DNA of 64,000 nt from Elysia chlorotica (Eukaryota > Mollusca > Gastropoda > Plakobranchidae). The stretch spans positions 56,923 through 120,922 of the forward strand of contig RQTK01000679.1 in assembly GCA_003991915.1 (NCBI GenBank), in the 5' to 3' direction. The translations under genes were made by a program, and so were the position numbers. Below are positions 20,251-35,849 of this stretch, piece by piece. The notes below the pieces were generated by a model. That model was not told the origin of the DNA. It was given only the letters and a program-made list of their open reading frames with translations, and made no database searches. The first letter of the stretch is position 1; each line of letters opens with the position of its first letter.

Positions 20251-20392
20251 CAGAGAGGGAAGAGAAAAATGAGAGAGTGAAAAACAAGACAGAATGGGGA
20301 GAGATGGAAAGAGGGAAGGTAGAATGAGAAATGTTAGAGACAACAACAAATTATTTTAGAGATTTGAGAGAGAGAAAGCAAGAGAGAGGAGA

Positions 20393-20462
<70 letters not shown>

Positions 20463-20619
20463 CACACAGAGAAAGAGAGTAAAATAAACAAAGAGAAAAA
20501 GAGGAGTGAGATAGAGTGAGAAAGAGAGCGAGAGAGAGAGAAAGAGAAGAGAGAGAGACACACACTCAAAGAGAAAGAGAGCAAATAAACATACTTACAA
20601 AGAGAAAGAGAGGAGAGAG

Positions 20620-20693
<74 letters not shown>

Positions 20694-20697
20694 GGGG
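20190..20697. repeat. (GA)n cluster ending in poly(G)
   Basis: Three long pure GA tracts (20190-20248, 20399-20458, 20622-20683) joined by imperfect GAGAAA sequence, followed by 15 G at 20683-20697. It begins about 1.7 kb upstream of the SSBP start codon. Purine is on the plus strand, unlike most tracts inside SSBP. Confidence 0.95.
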
Positions 20698-21884
20698 TGT
20701 GTTTTGGGGACAAACGAGGGGAGAGGGGAGAGGGAGGGAGGGGGGGGGAGGGGTTTCGCGATTATTTTGGCCTAATAACTTACAGTTCGAGCAACAGGGA
20801 ACGATGGATGGATAGAAATGAAGAGTAGGGAAGGGAGAGGCGGTGCGGTGGAGGGGCACTCCAGGACGCGCGGTAGGCAAGCCGAGCAGACGATGGAAAC
20901 AGCTAAACCCCCACATTCATCGTATAGTTACTGTTGTACAGTTACGAAGACCAGGCAGCACCGTCCGAAAAGGAAGGGGTAAAAAAAAAAGATAAAGAGA
21001 GAGAACACCCTAAGCACCCCTACAAGTGGACTCGCCCAACTCCGACCTGTCTCGCAGCATTTCGGAAACTATTGAGCAAAATCTCGAGGAATATAGGTCA
21101 TAGCTACAGATAAGTGTATACTATTATTGAAATCTGCACCAGTAGCAAATACTCTTTTATTTTTATCTTTACTTTCATCAACACTGTTATCTAAATTGCG
21201 GAATGCACAACATTTTAAAACAATAAGTATGAATGGGCGATGAAAGTAACTTTGCATGTGAATTGTGTGATTTCACTATCTTCGGTGTATGTGGTGTACA
21301 CGTACCCTCACATCTAGCTAATAGCTATGTATGCACTGACATGTCGTTGCTTTATAAAAACTGTTTATACCAATGCTTAGTAAAAGAACGCATAGGATAG
21401 CCGATGTTGTTGAAAATAAGGGCTCGACAGTACCATCTCCCCTATCCCTCTCAAAAACTTTGCTTATTCAAAAACAATAGCATTATTACTATGTATTTTT
21501 TTTTAAGGCCAATGAACATTAAGATTTAAGAGGGCTCCTAAAATTAAAACTAAAATACCTTGGGGGGAAACAAAAAAAAATAACAACAGAAAGTCTGATG
21601 TGCGACATCTAACGGAAAGAGACTACAAACAATCGGTGGTAGGCAAAACAATTTTTTTTTAACAACAGATCTGATCAAACTAGATAACTGGCAAGTCGCC
21701 AACGTGTCTTTGTCGCCAAACTATGCGAGGCGGGTGAAAAATCGGTCTCGCAGCATTCCAATTATGCTATTTTGGTCGACCAATGAAAAAAGAGCAACTG
21801 ACAGACCTCGTTGATGTTGGCAAGACAACGGGGTCAGTGTCGTCCTTGATGGTTTGACAGGTGCGTGACAGTTCAACTCTCAGC
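20698..21884 (+). promoter_or_regulatory. Putative SSBP 5' UTR and promoter region
   Basis: CpG content is raised around 20750-21060 and 21680-21880 compared with surrounding AT-rich DNA. A CCAAT box on + lies at 21780-21784, about 100 bases before the start codon. An in-frame TGA at 21855-21857 precedes the ATG, so translation cannot start farther upstream in this exon. The transcription start is not determinable. Confidence 0.4.
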
Positions 21885-21940
21885 ATGTATGCCAAAGGGA
21901 AAGGTTCAACTGTTCCCTCGGATGCCCAAGCAAGGGAAAA
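21885..21940 (+). CDS. SSBP: SSBP coding exon 1
   Basis: From ATG to donor GTAAGT at 21941, ending with two bases of a Lys codon. Encodes [18 protein letters not shown]; the vertebrate start is MFAKGKGSAVPSDGQARE. An in-frame stop 27 bases upstream supports this start. Confidence 0.93.
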
Positions 21941-24900
21941 GTAAGTAATATTATTTAGTCAATATTAATAGTTTAATTGAAGTATCTAGCTAACATGCCT
22001 AAGCGTTAAAACATTTCTTAGACGTACCTTTCTGTTCGTTTATGTGCTCGGTTCCACCTGCACACGAGGATGCCCCATTCACTACTGCGTATAATAGCTG
22101 TTCCGGTTATGAAACACACCCTCTTGTGCACTATTGACTGCTATTGTTGTTTTCGTCAGTGATAAATACCATCGGTTAAGTGCCTTGCTGCCTGCAATTG
22201 GCAATCAAAAATTATGAGGATTACAATCAATGTTGATGTTATCCATCAGTTCCTTACATGCGTCCCGTGACTACTCAATTTTTCCATGAAATCGTCAAAC
22301 ATCGATCTCTTGTAAAAGAATGGCTGCCAATAAGTCAGTGAACCGGGTCCGTTCACACTAACTTGAGTAATTTCCCTTAGATCTAACAGCACAAGTTGAT
22401 AAGAAATCCCATCATAGCTCCTGCACAATATCTGTGATAAACAAAACGCATCAGGGGTCGCCAGAAATCGAGAAATTCTCTTTCTCGCCACAATTTCTGG
22501 AGCAAAACAAAAACAAAGGGAAAATTCAAGTTCCTGTCCCACTGTATAACTATAGATCTAAATGTATGCCTACTCTTTATCTCTTGCCCAGTTCTCTGCC
22601 CTAGACATTCTATAATTCTTTTCTTCTAGATCTAGATCTAGCTTGTAGATATAAGATCTAGATCTAGGCCTACATGTGGCCAGCAAAGAATTCCTCTGTC
22701 TTCCCAGAATAAATTTGGTTAGAGAAGGTAGACTATATCATACATGCGATCAAATTCTGGTAATTGCGATTTCTGGCCAGGGGGTATAGACCTACAAAAG
22801 CACAAAATTTGTCTGCACCTTGAAGACCATGGCTAATTTAGAGTCTAGTCAATAAATTGGATTGCCAAAATTCTAGCAAGTTTCATTTTTGTTTTAATTT
22901 GTTTTTTATTTAGAGAAAGAACTTTCCTCCTTTCATTTTGATATGATATTTGCAGCATCTATCGGTGCAAACCACATAATTTTTTATATTAAAATAAATA
23001 GTCAGACCTAACTTAAATGCTTTTCAGTTGGTATAGCCAAATTTTAAACTGCAGTTTGAATACGGTAAAAAAATTATAATTGTTAATTTGTTGAATTGAT
23101 TATTTCATCTCATATACTACAGAACCCTTTTTTAATTCAAATCAGTAATCAGTACTTTGCTGGTAGTTGTCTCTTTTAAGATCAATGTGCTACTTCTAGT
23201 CAGTACATTTATTTATTGAAGAGAACAAAACACACGTGCGTGTCTGTACTCTATGTCAGTAATCTCATGGTTACCACTTGCTGGGAATTATTTGTCCAAT
23301 AATTTAAATTAAAGGTATTCTATTGTGAAAATACCTCGACTCCACCATCACTGACAACCTCTGCTGGACACTAAAACTGTCAAGGGGATTTGGGCTGGCA
23401 GCTGCAACACAGACAAAGTGTGGACAAATTTAAATCTGACCGTCAAGACCAAGATGGAAGTTTACACTGTCTTTGTCATCAGTGGCAGCGAGACATGGAC
23501 CACATGCCAGACAGCAGAGAAGTCTTTATACCTTGTACCCTGAGAAGTACCTGTCTTATCCTGGACATATAGTGGCTAGACAAAGTATCCAACAGGTCTT
23601 TTGTTGCGTTCATCTTCCCAGTATGTACAGCTTCCTTTGGCAATGTACACTGTCCTTGTTAAATGTTTGGTCATGCGCTCCACATGGTATCAATTACCAA
23701 AAGACACCCTCCACAGACAGATTACAACTGGGAGGATAAGTATCTGCTGCCCACATCTATGCTTCAGAGATGTCGGCAAGAGAGACATGAAAACCATCGA
23801 CGTTTGATAAGTGCAGCAAGAAACCTATCAACTCCAACAGACCAGCAACTCACATATATTATTAGCCTCTACAGCCACATGAAACACTGTCTCAACAGAG
23901 TGGATAGGATTTTGTTTATGATCAGCCTCTAAGAAATATATAATTAGAAATGTTGTTTTTGCTTTATATAATGCAAAATGGACAACGATACTTTACATTT
24001 TATGCATTCTCTTACTTATATGATCTTATTGTTTTTCTTACATTTTCCAGACTTGCATTATATGTCTACGAATATTTACTCCATGTTGGAGCACAGAAAT
24101 CAGCACAGACCTTTTTGTCTGAAGTAAGTAAAGTTGGTTACATATAACGATATAGTTTTCCTCACATGCATGTTTCCTGTTAGGAAGGGATAATAATAAA
24201 TGTTTTCAATACAAATCTTTTAGGTCATGCTTTATGGAGGAAACCGTGTAAATGTTCATCAAGAATCTTTTCATCAACTAGAGTTGAGTTTATAAAGTCA
24301 AATAGGATGATGCACACCACTTCAAATTTTTGAAGGCTATGGTTTTGAAGAAAGATCTGTGGTTACACTTAATAATCTTTGTGTGTATTTAAAAAAAAAA
24401 ATTGTTATATCTGTGCAACAATTTCGATCAACTATTACCATTAAATCTTCCTGCATTGTTCAATAACTGATTATCTTGTCATCATGTAATTGCTGCATTT
24501 TCTTATGTTAAGCAATAAATTTTTACATGTTAAGACTTTTGGGTTTTGTTTAAAAAGTGGATTTAAGCATCTGTCTTTTATGATGTAAAGAAAGAGATAA
24601 AATTCCTTTTATATATTTTAATACTCTTCTACAGATAAGATGGGAAAAAAACATAACGTTAGGAGAGCCTCCAGGGTTTCTTCACTCATGGTGGTGGTAA
24701 GTGACTATAGTGTTATAAATTCTATTGTCATTAAATTTGTATCTATTGTGCATGTGTTGATATTTGTGAATTTGTAATACTTCCTGGTTTAAATTGGCTT
24801 TTCAATTGTTAGTCTAATTGCTTTTGAAACTGGCAATTCAGAAATGGGGTTGGCCATTTCTATACCTAGCTATGGTGCAAATTTATGATAACACTTACAC

Positions 24901-27900
24901 AGTTTTAAATAAAACTTAAAGGTAGATCAAATTTTAAATTGAATCAAACTCAAGAAGTCAACAGCTGAACTCTTGTAGTAATAATGTAATGGACAAGTTA
25001 ATAAACTAGTATGGACCACGAAGTGATCACCTCTTGAAGTCTTATTTCCAGAATTGATAAACATGCGTGGAATTTATGCCCAATTAAATAAGGAATTTCC
25101 TTAAAATCTTATCATGCTATTAATAATATTTTTTGTATAATAAACCAAATATTTTTTTTTTTTACCTGTTGCCATAATTATTGTCAAATAACATTGAAAT
25201 TGTACCTAGCAGCGTAATGGATATCTGGTTATGAGTTTAGCTATTCATGAAAGCTTTCAGTGAATATCTTCATAGAAGTTTCAATATAGGCCAGTCCTGA
25301 GTATGTGCAGTGAGTTGATAGAGTGGAATTGTAACACTTTTAAGCTTGCGATCTTGAAAGAGTACTGCGATGTAAAGTGTATGAGACAGGTTGGTTAAAA
25401 TGTTTTACAATTACATGTAAATGTATTCTCATGAGTATATGACTTAATGTGCAGTACTCTTGAATTTGCGTTCTTCTTTATTTTTCAGTGTATTTTGGGA
25501 TTTATATTGTGCAGCTCCAGAGAGAAGGGAAACATGTGATCACAGTAGTGAGGCCAAGGCCTTTCATGATTATGTGAGTTTTTACCCCTCTTTACAGTTT
25601 TCAATTCAATACAAATGGGAAATTTTAACTCCATTAAAGCAAAATGGGTAACAAATGAGAGGTCCAAGACCTATTGAAGTTAATTTTAAATTAAAATTGA
25701 AAATACCACTAAATAAACTCTTGACTTCTTGGATCACCTGCTATGGATCGCTCAATAAGTTATAATTGAGCCCACAATTCTAGTAAAGGTTTTCATGCTT
25801 TTTTTTTTTTTTTCATTTCTGTGAGCTGGCTTTCCTGATTTATTGAAAAAGATTGAATATATCAACAATACATTCATCAATTTGTCTACATATAGTTTAG
25901 CTCTGACTGGTTGTGTGAATGCTAAGATCCATGTGAGGATTCGATTTACAACGAAAATTTCCCCAGCGATGTAATGCACCTTCAAAGGAGAAATAAAACA
26001 AATTTCATAGTTAACTGCAGATTCAATACAAGGACAAAATGTGTCCCACTCACAATTCTAACAACATGACTGTAAGAATCATTTGAAGTACAGTGGAAAT
26101 CTCATATAATTCGAATTCGAATTGCTTGGGATTTGATCTAAACTTGTTCAGGACAGTAATAAGCATTACATTCTGCTTGACAGAAAGTACTTTTGTAATG
26201 CCTTTTGGTGTATGAGATTCCAATTAAGAGAATCAAACCAGAAAAACTTTGAATTATGAGTCAGATTTTAATAGAGCCAAAGAGAAAAATATAACCTATT
26301 CTTTAGCAAAATTTGGATTATGAGAAATTCTATTTATCAAACTTTGTTTTGTGAGGTTTCCACTGTACTTAAATGAATCCTGATTTACTGCTAAGAAAAA
26401 GCTGTGCAACCTGAATTAACTATTGCAAAGGTTTTAAAAGATAACATCCACCATAAGGAAAGTCACACAAACAGTATACTAAAATGCCATTGCATGGATA
26501 ATATCATCATTTGGAATCAGCCCCTTGTGCCTGTCCTTAGTTACATCCTCCTTGAAAGAATCATGGATCATAATGTTTGGAAGACTGAGAGATTTATTGA
26601 ATATTATGGGCATTTACTTTTAGTGGCATAATAATCTTTTTTTAAATATTTTGTTAGTGATTGTATAAGGATGTGTCAGCTCAGAAAGAAAGAAAAAAAA
26701 CCTTTAATTATTGAACTTTTCCGACAATGCATTTATAATTGATTACTGAGAACATTAAAATGGGATATCATCTCAGACATTTGGTTCGCAGCATCAAATA
26801 CATGCTCTGGATGTAGAGCAATGTTTATCTGGAATTTCTCAAATGATTGTTCCATACTTAGTTAAAGCATGGTATATGATACTTTAGGAATAGAGCAATG
26901 TTTACCTGGAATTTCTCAAATGATTGTTCCATACTTTGCTAAAGGCAATGGTATTATGAGACAGTTTAGGGAATAAAGAAATGATAATGTAGAATTATAT
27001 TCCTGGATGTTTCAGTTATAGTGTGCAGTTACAAGTATGATACGTTTTGGTTCAGGAAGTGGTAATAGAGAGTAACATACTCGAAGCTACCTAAATGAGT
27101 TTTTTCAATTTAATTTATTATTTTATAGAGGTCTTGCTGTTTATCAGAAATTTGTATGAAAGCTACTAGATCACAGAAGGCAATGATTCTCCGGGTCAGA
27201 TAATGGTCCTTCACTGTGTATCAGGTGTATAATAAGGTGGGCATGTAGCAATTCAGGGCTAATTGTAAATACAATCCTTCAGGCTACTGTGCTGAATAAA
27301 GAATTTAGCAAAGGGTGTGACGGAAAAAAATTTAACTGATAAATAATGGGAGACACTGAAATGAGTGATGATAGAGATAAAGGTGTTGGTCTTAATATCT
27401 TTGGGGTTTGTTTAAAGGACTTCCTTCTAAGGCTTCTTCGGTGCAGAGAGCATCATGTAAAACAATACTTTCGTCCTCTTATTGAAAGTTTGGAAACAAA
27501 AGGCTGGCTACGAAAATGAAGGAAATATCCCTTGTCAAAGAAAGAATACATTGACTAACCTCTCTGCTGCCGGAGAAGGAAAGTGGAACCTACAATTACA
27601 AGCCTTATTATTACATTTTCTTTTTTTTTTCACAACAGAGAGGCAATTCTGCAATTTGTTCAGTCAAATTTTGGCTTAAAAGAAGACTATTTAATGTTAC
27701 TCTTTTCCTAACCTCTTAGTAAACGAGTCAACTTCTCTGGATAATTCAGCAGTAAGAAATCATTGTTCGCAGAACCAGCAGAAAATTTTCCTTGATTTGT
27801 TAACTCCAAAGCTTTTTTTTTTTTAATTTTAAAGAGATAGTTGCCACTGTCAAATAAAGTTTTCTGTTTTTGTTTTATCACTTGGGCTTCAGATCATGTC

Positions 27901-28303
27901 TTATTTGCAGCAGAGAGTTTCCATTTTTTCTATTTATTTAACAAGTGTATAGTTCTATGACTCTCTCTGGTTCCCGCTCCCTCACTCACTAATAGACACG
28001 CACTAATCTTTAATGAGGGGATGAAATGATTAAAGAAAAGAAATAAGCACCTTTAAAGCTTTTTGATTATGTCAGGGCATCACTCTCTTTCCTTTCTTTT
28101 ATTTTTGTTTTAAATAAATAGAAAACTGACTGTCCTTTACATTTTCGCAGCTACACAGTTTATTACCCTGTGTTATCATGACGCCCGTTTTATAGCTATT
28201 AAATACATGCAGTAGCACACGGGCAAAACATTTACTGCGAAATTGAATAAATATATTTGTTTTCTCTCTATATCTATTAACATCTCTCTCTCTCACTCTC
28301 CCC

Positions 28304-28338
<35 letters not shown>

Positions 28339-30423
28339 ATCATCATTCTTGAGTTCATGTACCTTATCAGTCCACACATTCACCATAAATTATTGTGTAG
28401 CCATCAGTTTTTGTTTTAAGCGGGAAGTTTGAACTACCTTGTGCTGCGTCACTGTCACGTCTGCAGGGTCTAGATTTACTTTTTTCTAGGTGTGTTGCGC
28501 TCGCTCACTAGCCTCCTTTTCCTCCCTTCCTCCTCCTCCTCCTCCTCCTCTCTCTAGCGGTGAGATCATACTAGGCCAGATCGATGGACTGGTCTCGCTC
28601 CCTCTTTGCGGCAACAGCGTGTTGGTAGAGAGATCTGACTCCTGCTGTCCAAGTCTCAAAGTCTGGTTCGAATCGTGTCATGTCGCCGAATTTAGAATTG
28701 TATCGACCTCGATCATTTTCCTAAATCGCGAGAGGTTGACTGGCATGCGAAACTTCTGCAGAGATGATTTCTTCTGACTTTTGGAGAAGAAAAAAAAAGA
28801 TGTGTACGTTTGTAGAAGAGACAGAGACAGAGAGATTTGAGATCAAGTGAAATCTGCTTTACCCCATGGAAAGTCTTTAAAGATGTGTAATGCAAACAAT
28901 TACAAGTTGTGTTTTAGTGTCCCCACAAATGCTACCGTTCCGCCTTCCTTTTTACCTCTTCTTCCTTTTGTTTTTGCTACTTTAAATCTGGCAATGTGGT
29001 TTATGTATGCCCCCCCCCTGCAAGGCTATTAAGGTCCGTATTTGTACTCCGCTGTTTCTGCATGTCTCTTTGTTCCTTATATCCTGTAAGGCCTGCCTAG
29101 AGAACAAAATGCGATGTTAAAGAATAAAACATGATCCATCTATATATATCCTATTTATAAACTGGTTAAAAACAAGGCGGCCTTGCTCTTTGTGGAGGCG
29201 CATTTTGCCTGGCTTTGCTTCAGGTCGCACGCAATTACTGGCCTTGAGAAGAAACGAGGCGGTATTCATAACAGCTTCGATATTCTCTGAGATTGGTCAG
29301 TGCGTCATTGATATATATTTGAACTGATTGTGAGATTACATGGTGTTCGCTGTGGGAATTCTGTCCTTATTTCATCGAAATAGATCAGCACGTCATTGAT
29401 ATATCTGAACTGATTGGGAATTTAACTGGCGCTCGCTGTGGAAGTCTTAAAGTTCATCGGCGATTATTGACTACGTATCGAAAATATGGATCCAAGGGGG
29501 AATGGGTCAAAATTAGTCGATCATTTTTTTTTTCTAAATTTTTAATCAATTAATATACTTCGTTTTAAGAAAGCGTCGTAGACTTTTAATTTAGCACGTA
29601 CAGGAATGGGGAGCAAGGTGTCAATGATTTCAATGAGGTCAATACATGCGGTACCAGCTGGGGTGCCAGATAGCTAGCTCAGTAGGTAGAGATATGTGAA
29701 TATTTTGCAATGTGAAAGATGACGTAATGGAATTGAATTGCACAATTTTAGATTATATCGTGTTTACCCTGACAAAGTGCAGTAAACCACTGTGGTTTCC
29801 TGTTATGTCCTTTATTTTTTTTTTTAAAGATTTCTACCAATAAAACCAGTAGAACTACTTAAAAATGGATTTTGGGGTGGAGTCGGTAGAGATTCAAGTA
29901 ATAATTATGCTGTACACCGTTTTCATATGAAGAGTTCATGTGGTAAAGAGGCAGACGGAGTGTTACAAAATGAGGGTGAGAATGTTCCTAGCGACGGTGA
30001 CAGGAATAACAATGTTGTTGTTTTTTATAAAGATGCAAAAGAACTAGACGAGAAGTGAGCACCGCGCAGAAGGCATGGGGGCGACACCGCAGTTGCCGAA
30101 CGCTGAGGAAGATCGATAAACTAATGTAGGAGGTTTACGGTATTTGCGCGCTTGGCCGACCCTGTGATCGATACGGCGTTCGGGGGATGGAGAAGGATTT
30201 AGACCGTATGTGGTGTTTCGGGGGTGGGAGGACCGCTGTTTGTCGGGGAAGAGAGGGGGGGGGTACCGGTAGTGGTCGCTGTGAAAATTGAGAATCGCAA
30301 ATAGGAGAGAGAGAGAGAGGGGAGATGGCATGGTGACTATTGTTATATGACTGCTCTTTTGTGAAAAAAAAGGGTATCGATGATATAAGCGTGGGAAAGT
30401 GTTTTTAATCACGCACGTGAAAA

Positions 30424-30476
<53 letters not shown>

Positions 30477-33400
30477 ATTGTAAAACAATGAGCGTAATGG
30501 AATGCGGGTAAGTACACACTGAGAAAGTAAAGGGAACGGAGGAGGAGAGATCCCCTCTGACCAATCGATATCTAGTATACTAGTTTGATGGCACCGCAGA
30601 GCGCCAAAATTCGAAATAAGTCCACCCAAGAACGACAGTAACGCACTGGCTTAAAGAGCACGAGGGAATAGTGCCTTTTACATCATTCTAAGAAGCACGT
30701 ATGAAACAAAAAAAATTGTTTATTTCAATTCAATTCAATTCAATTCAATTAAATGTTTATTTAGTCAATATATATATTATTTAAAAGTAGTCCAAGGGCA
30801 GAGTGTTTGGTTTCTACACAGAATGGTGATCGGCCAGGTTCAGTGTAGCCCTCTATGGGGGTTTCATCGTGTAAGAAACTATTGAACTGTATGCAAGTGT
30901 CTGTAGTATTGCCTGATTCGATCCTAACTGGTTAGGTGGGCGTTTAAGTATTTATCTGGCCAAAGTTCTGGTATCCCCACTCAGTCTCTGTGTGGCAGCA
31001 CGTAAAATTGCCAGACATTAGCCTTGGAACCCGTCCACAGTAAAGTGCTGACTTTAAATGCTTATCAACGAACAAACAATTGAGACAATGAAGTAACAAT
31101 CTAACAACTGTAGTTAACCATCTGTATCTGTGGCGATGTGAAGAGAAAGCAGAAATTATGGTGCCCCTAAATACAATGTCACTTTGTTTTCCCCACAATG
31201 CAATTGTTTGTTTTTTCAAACTCTGTGTAGTATTTTATTTTATAAAACTAACAAGTTGTTTAAAAATAACCCTTCGTTTTTAAATCAGACACTAGTTTTG
31301 AGACCTACCGCCATGCTGCTTGTTGGGTTCATATGGCATTCGATAGTGATTCTCATCATACAACACACAGTAGTCTTAACACTTTTCCCACCCAGGCATG
31401 CGCGTGTCAGACCAAAGTTGACGTGAATTCGGCCGTACGCTCTAAGAAAGTAGACGTAGACTTAATTACCTTTCCTGCATATTTCACGCATCCGCACTGT
31501 CCAATCATTGATTACATGCGTGTCGATTGTTAACGGTTAGTTCATAATTATTCGGGATAGGGTTGCTATTTTATCTTTCTTCTAGCTTTGGCTTGACACC
31601 TGAAATAACTCGGTGTTTTCTATTTTTTTTCATCTGAAAGTTCGATCCCAGGTTGCACTGCGTCGTTTGTACTTGTGTCAATGAATGTTAGTGTAAACTC
31701 CATGTTTGTGCCCATTGAGAAAGACGTGCTCATATCCCGGTACTGTTATCTTGTGGCGGCACGTACATTTGTCAGATGCTAATATCGGGATCCGTCCGCG
31801 AAATAGCTCAGAAATCAACAATGTTCTCCTGGTTTGTCTGGTTTAAGTTGTGGTTCTGGGGTGTGAGGGAGTTAAAATTTAAACAATGAAATCACGTACG
31901 TGGTTCCAAAACACTTATGTAGGAGTTAAAAACTTTGTAGCCGCAGTGCGTGTACAATATTGTTATAACCTAGATCCTAGCAGGCCACCTGCTAAGTTTC
32001 AGCTTGCTGTTTCGTAAAGTTAAATGAAAAGACACGGTGTCCACGACGTGACACCATCACAAGCGGTGACAATTGAAACATCCTGGACCAGCTGTCTGGG
32101 GTATTTTGTGTACTGTCGTTGGCTTGGGAGCAGTGCGTACACGTGGTACACAACAGTCACCGAGTCAGTGAAGTATACTCTGGTATTGTTGTGGCACAGC
32201 CGCAGTGTGTCACAGGAACACGGGGACACAGCTGGTCGTACCGATGACACGCCCGACACTACACGTATGAAGTGAAGGCTGTATGCACTGCGGAGTGCGA
32301 CACACATGCCTGCCTAAAACGTGTTGAATACTTTCAGTATTTTCTCACCGTTAAGACCACTGCAGAAACTGCTCGGCGTAACCTGAGAAGAGACCAATGC
32401 AAAGTGAAAGAAATTGATCTCGCAATATGAAAATGCAAGTTGCTGACTGTCTTTGATTTGATTTGATCCCTGGATCCTCTATTAGAAGTAGGAAATCTCG
32501 AACCGCGTATTAAGACCTACTAGTAAGGTTTCAAGAGGGAAAAGGCGGAGCGGTTAAGGCATTGTTTCAATTCAGACTTCCTTCTTTCCGTATTTGCTTG
32601 AGAGTCACTTTTTCTAAGCTCATACAGTCATAGTACTTCGCATTGTCTGGACAATTTTACTAAAACTTTAGGGCTATAAATTTATTTATTTTTAGCCTAT
32701 GTGTAGCCAGCGTGGAGTCGTTTACACATAATTAGTTTGCAGACTCAATGGCGTTGGCTTGGTGCTACTTGGTAGCAAAAACAGCCACACCGTACACGAT
32801 TTGTCATGTCAGGGATAAGCATCTGATTTGGCCTCGGGATTCTATTCCCGGATTTAAGTATCAGACGGTTGTCACTCCACGGACAAGGCTATCGAGTCCC
32901 TCATGTTCGTCTTGATGAAGCAGCCATGCACCACGGCTCTCTCGGGGAGGATCTCCGTCTTGTCTTTTTAAATCACACTATTGTAGATATTGATCCTGTT
33001 GTGCTGTCAATATTTTTTTTATCATGTAATTTGATTAAAAGTCGTTAGTGCTCTCCTACTAGTAGAGGGTCTAACTCTAATGGTCGAATCTCATTTGAAC
33101 CTCTCGTCTCGATGTAAGATTCTTTTTGAAAACCCGGAACAGTAAACGTTCCTAAGGTTATTTCATTAATATTTAACCCATTGATTCCATGGGTCGATTT
33201 TATTTATATATAGAATTGAATCGACACGTGTAACCTGCTGCCACCTTGTTACAAACATGACTTGTATTCTATCCAATAACATATATCATACCGATAAAAA
33301 AGCGTGCACGACTGCACATCCATGTTTGTGGCGACTTTCCCATCAGCATACGTGAGATCACCGCAACAAATGATAAGAAGGTGGCGAATCGTAATGTTAT

Positions 33401-35476
33401 TGTAAACACTAATGACTCGCTTCAATAGCTCAATTTTTGTTGTGTAGAGAAAGCACTGACACGACCCCAGCACAGTCACGTCGCATGGCTGACCTCAGCA
33501 CGTCACTGCATTGTAAACAAGTGCTAGGGGACAAAGATGTTTGTTTTTCGATGAGCTGTCGGGGCAGCGGTTACGATTATCAATGATTATCGCTGCAACA
33601 GGACTATCCGACTGCAACCTAACAGGACATGTCAATTCACAAGAATATATACTATTTTCTGGAACCCCCCCCCCCCCCCACACCCGACATGTACAAAAAT
33701 ATATACTATTTTTCACCCCCCCCCCCCCCCCCGCGCTCTTGATTATTGGGTATAGACTTCTTATTCCCTTTGTAAGATTTTCGGCAAAGACGTATACATC
33801 TCTTTTGCAAAAGTAAACCCTTATCACATAATTATAACGACCGTAGTCTAGGAACTACAAAAGACATTTTAAGGTGCTGTCAAAGACAGCAAGTATACAC
33901 ATGCCGGGGTTTTTGTGAGAGCCTATTGCATTTTACATTCTATCTTATCCGAAGCAATTAATACTAAACACAGGCTAACTAAAAGGGAAAAGACACATAA
34001 CCTTCTGGTATATAATATAAGGCGTACAATCAGCGGGCTGAGATATACCCTATCTCCCAAACGTCTAAGACAAACGTTTCGTCTGTTACGTATCGACCTT
34101 CTTCCAACACGTCTGCCTATGTATGGAGATGTAAGTTATATCCCCTATTACGTTTTACTAGTTCTCAGCCTATATATTTTATGTGTGTCATTTTCGTTTT
34201 GTTTTATTCATTTCGCATGGATATGATAATTGAGTAACATCTTTCAAATAATTATACGAGACAGTGTATCGTCAGACTCAAACCGATACTCCAATGCGAT
34301 TTAAGTCTACAAGAAAATGATAATTTTCAAAAGTGTTACATTAATTTATTGGATTCCCAAAGACGATGTCATCAGCTGAGAGGCCAGCCTCGGGTCTCAG
34401 TTTGTCAGTCCAGAGTATACGTGCGTATTCATGACTGCGCTAATTCACGCCTATGTCTGTCATGGTGATCAGATTGGAATCACCCACCTGCTAAAACAAA
34501 AAGGCAACAGAAAAAAACCAAAGCTCCACCCCACCCCCCTAAACCATAAATGTGCCCTGTTGAGCAAAGAATACACTGAACAAGTGTACTTTGAAAAAGT
34601 GTCACATGCTATTCTTTTTTCTTAAAGAAGTTTGCTTGTGTCCACACACATGTATATGAGGTTCTTGTCTAAAATACTTAACCCGTCAGATCTCTTTATT
34701 TTATTTATGCTTCAAAAACATTTTTTTTTCAAGATTCAGGGCGTTAAATATTTCAGAGACATAATACTGCCGATTTATCTGCCTTCAGAAGCGCGATTCT
34801 TTGGAGTGTTTACCGTATTAGAGATGGTGTTAACTGTTAAGGCAACGGCAGCCGCGCCCGGCCCTGCCGGCCGATGCTGCTTCGCCACCCGTGGGAGAGA
34901 GGGAGAGACAGAGGGGACATCAGCCAGTCTTATATTTTGATAATGCTTACAGTATACACACAGGGGAGGGGGAGCAAGAGGCGGATGAGCAAAGGCGGAG
35001 AATTGATTTTTTTCAAGTTGTTCCCAAATGGAGGCATACACCTCTCCTCTCTGGGATTCATTTCCTCCCCGACTGCTCTATTCATCCGCATATTTAAGAC
35101 ACAAGTATAACATTTTCCCTCCCTCGCTCATCCGAACTTTTTCTTTCTTTCCTTACTTTTTTCCTCCTTAATGCCTGTCTCTGTGTACTCTCTATGTCTC
35201 TTTTTCTGTCTCTCTCTCACCCTCTCTTTCTCTTTTTCCCTTTTCTAACAACCATCTGCACGACGAACAGACACACTCACACACACACACTCACACTCGC
35301 ACTCATTCTTTCGCTCACACAAGCACACGTATCGTATCCTTCCTTCCACATTTCCTCCCGTTAATTCTCTCTCTTCCCCTCCCCACTGCTCTATTCACCC
35401 GCGTAATGTTTTTTTCCTGTCCCACCTATCTAAACTTTTTTTTTTCTTTCATTCCTCTTTTTAGTCCTGAATATGC

Positions 35477-35512
<36 letters not shown>

Positions 35513-35712
35513 TTCTCTGTCTCCCTCTTTCCCCTCGTGTCTTTGTCTCACCACCATCCATACGACACGATACGGAAACTGGTCTTATCTCATCCTTCAT
35601 TAATTCGCCCATTTGGTCCTCTCCCTCCTCCACCACTCTATACATCCGCAGCCATCCGAACCTCTTTCTTTCATTCCGCTTTTTCGCCCTGAATACTGAT
35701 TTTCTCTCTAGT

Positions 35713-35743
<31 letters not shown>

Positions 35744-35792
35744 AAAGCATCATCGCCATCCTCACCACCATCTCTCTCATCTGCTGATTTAC

Positions 35793-35849
<57 letters not shown>

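Noticed and set aside
28560-28700. Possible tRNA gene or start of a gene (TCTGGTTCGAATCG)
   Set aside because: Only a B-box-like string; no cloverleaf, and the open plus frame has no recognisable product.
29660-29700. A-box-like TAGCTCAGTAGGTAGAG
   Set aside because: No B box at the proper distance, so not a tRNA; at most a SINE scrap.
30724-30749. CRISPR-like short direct repeats
   Set aside because: A plain pentanucleotide microsatellite without spacers; the window is eukaryotic.
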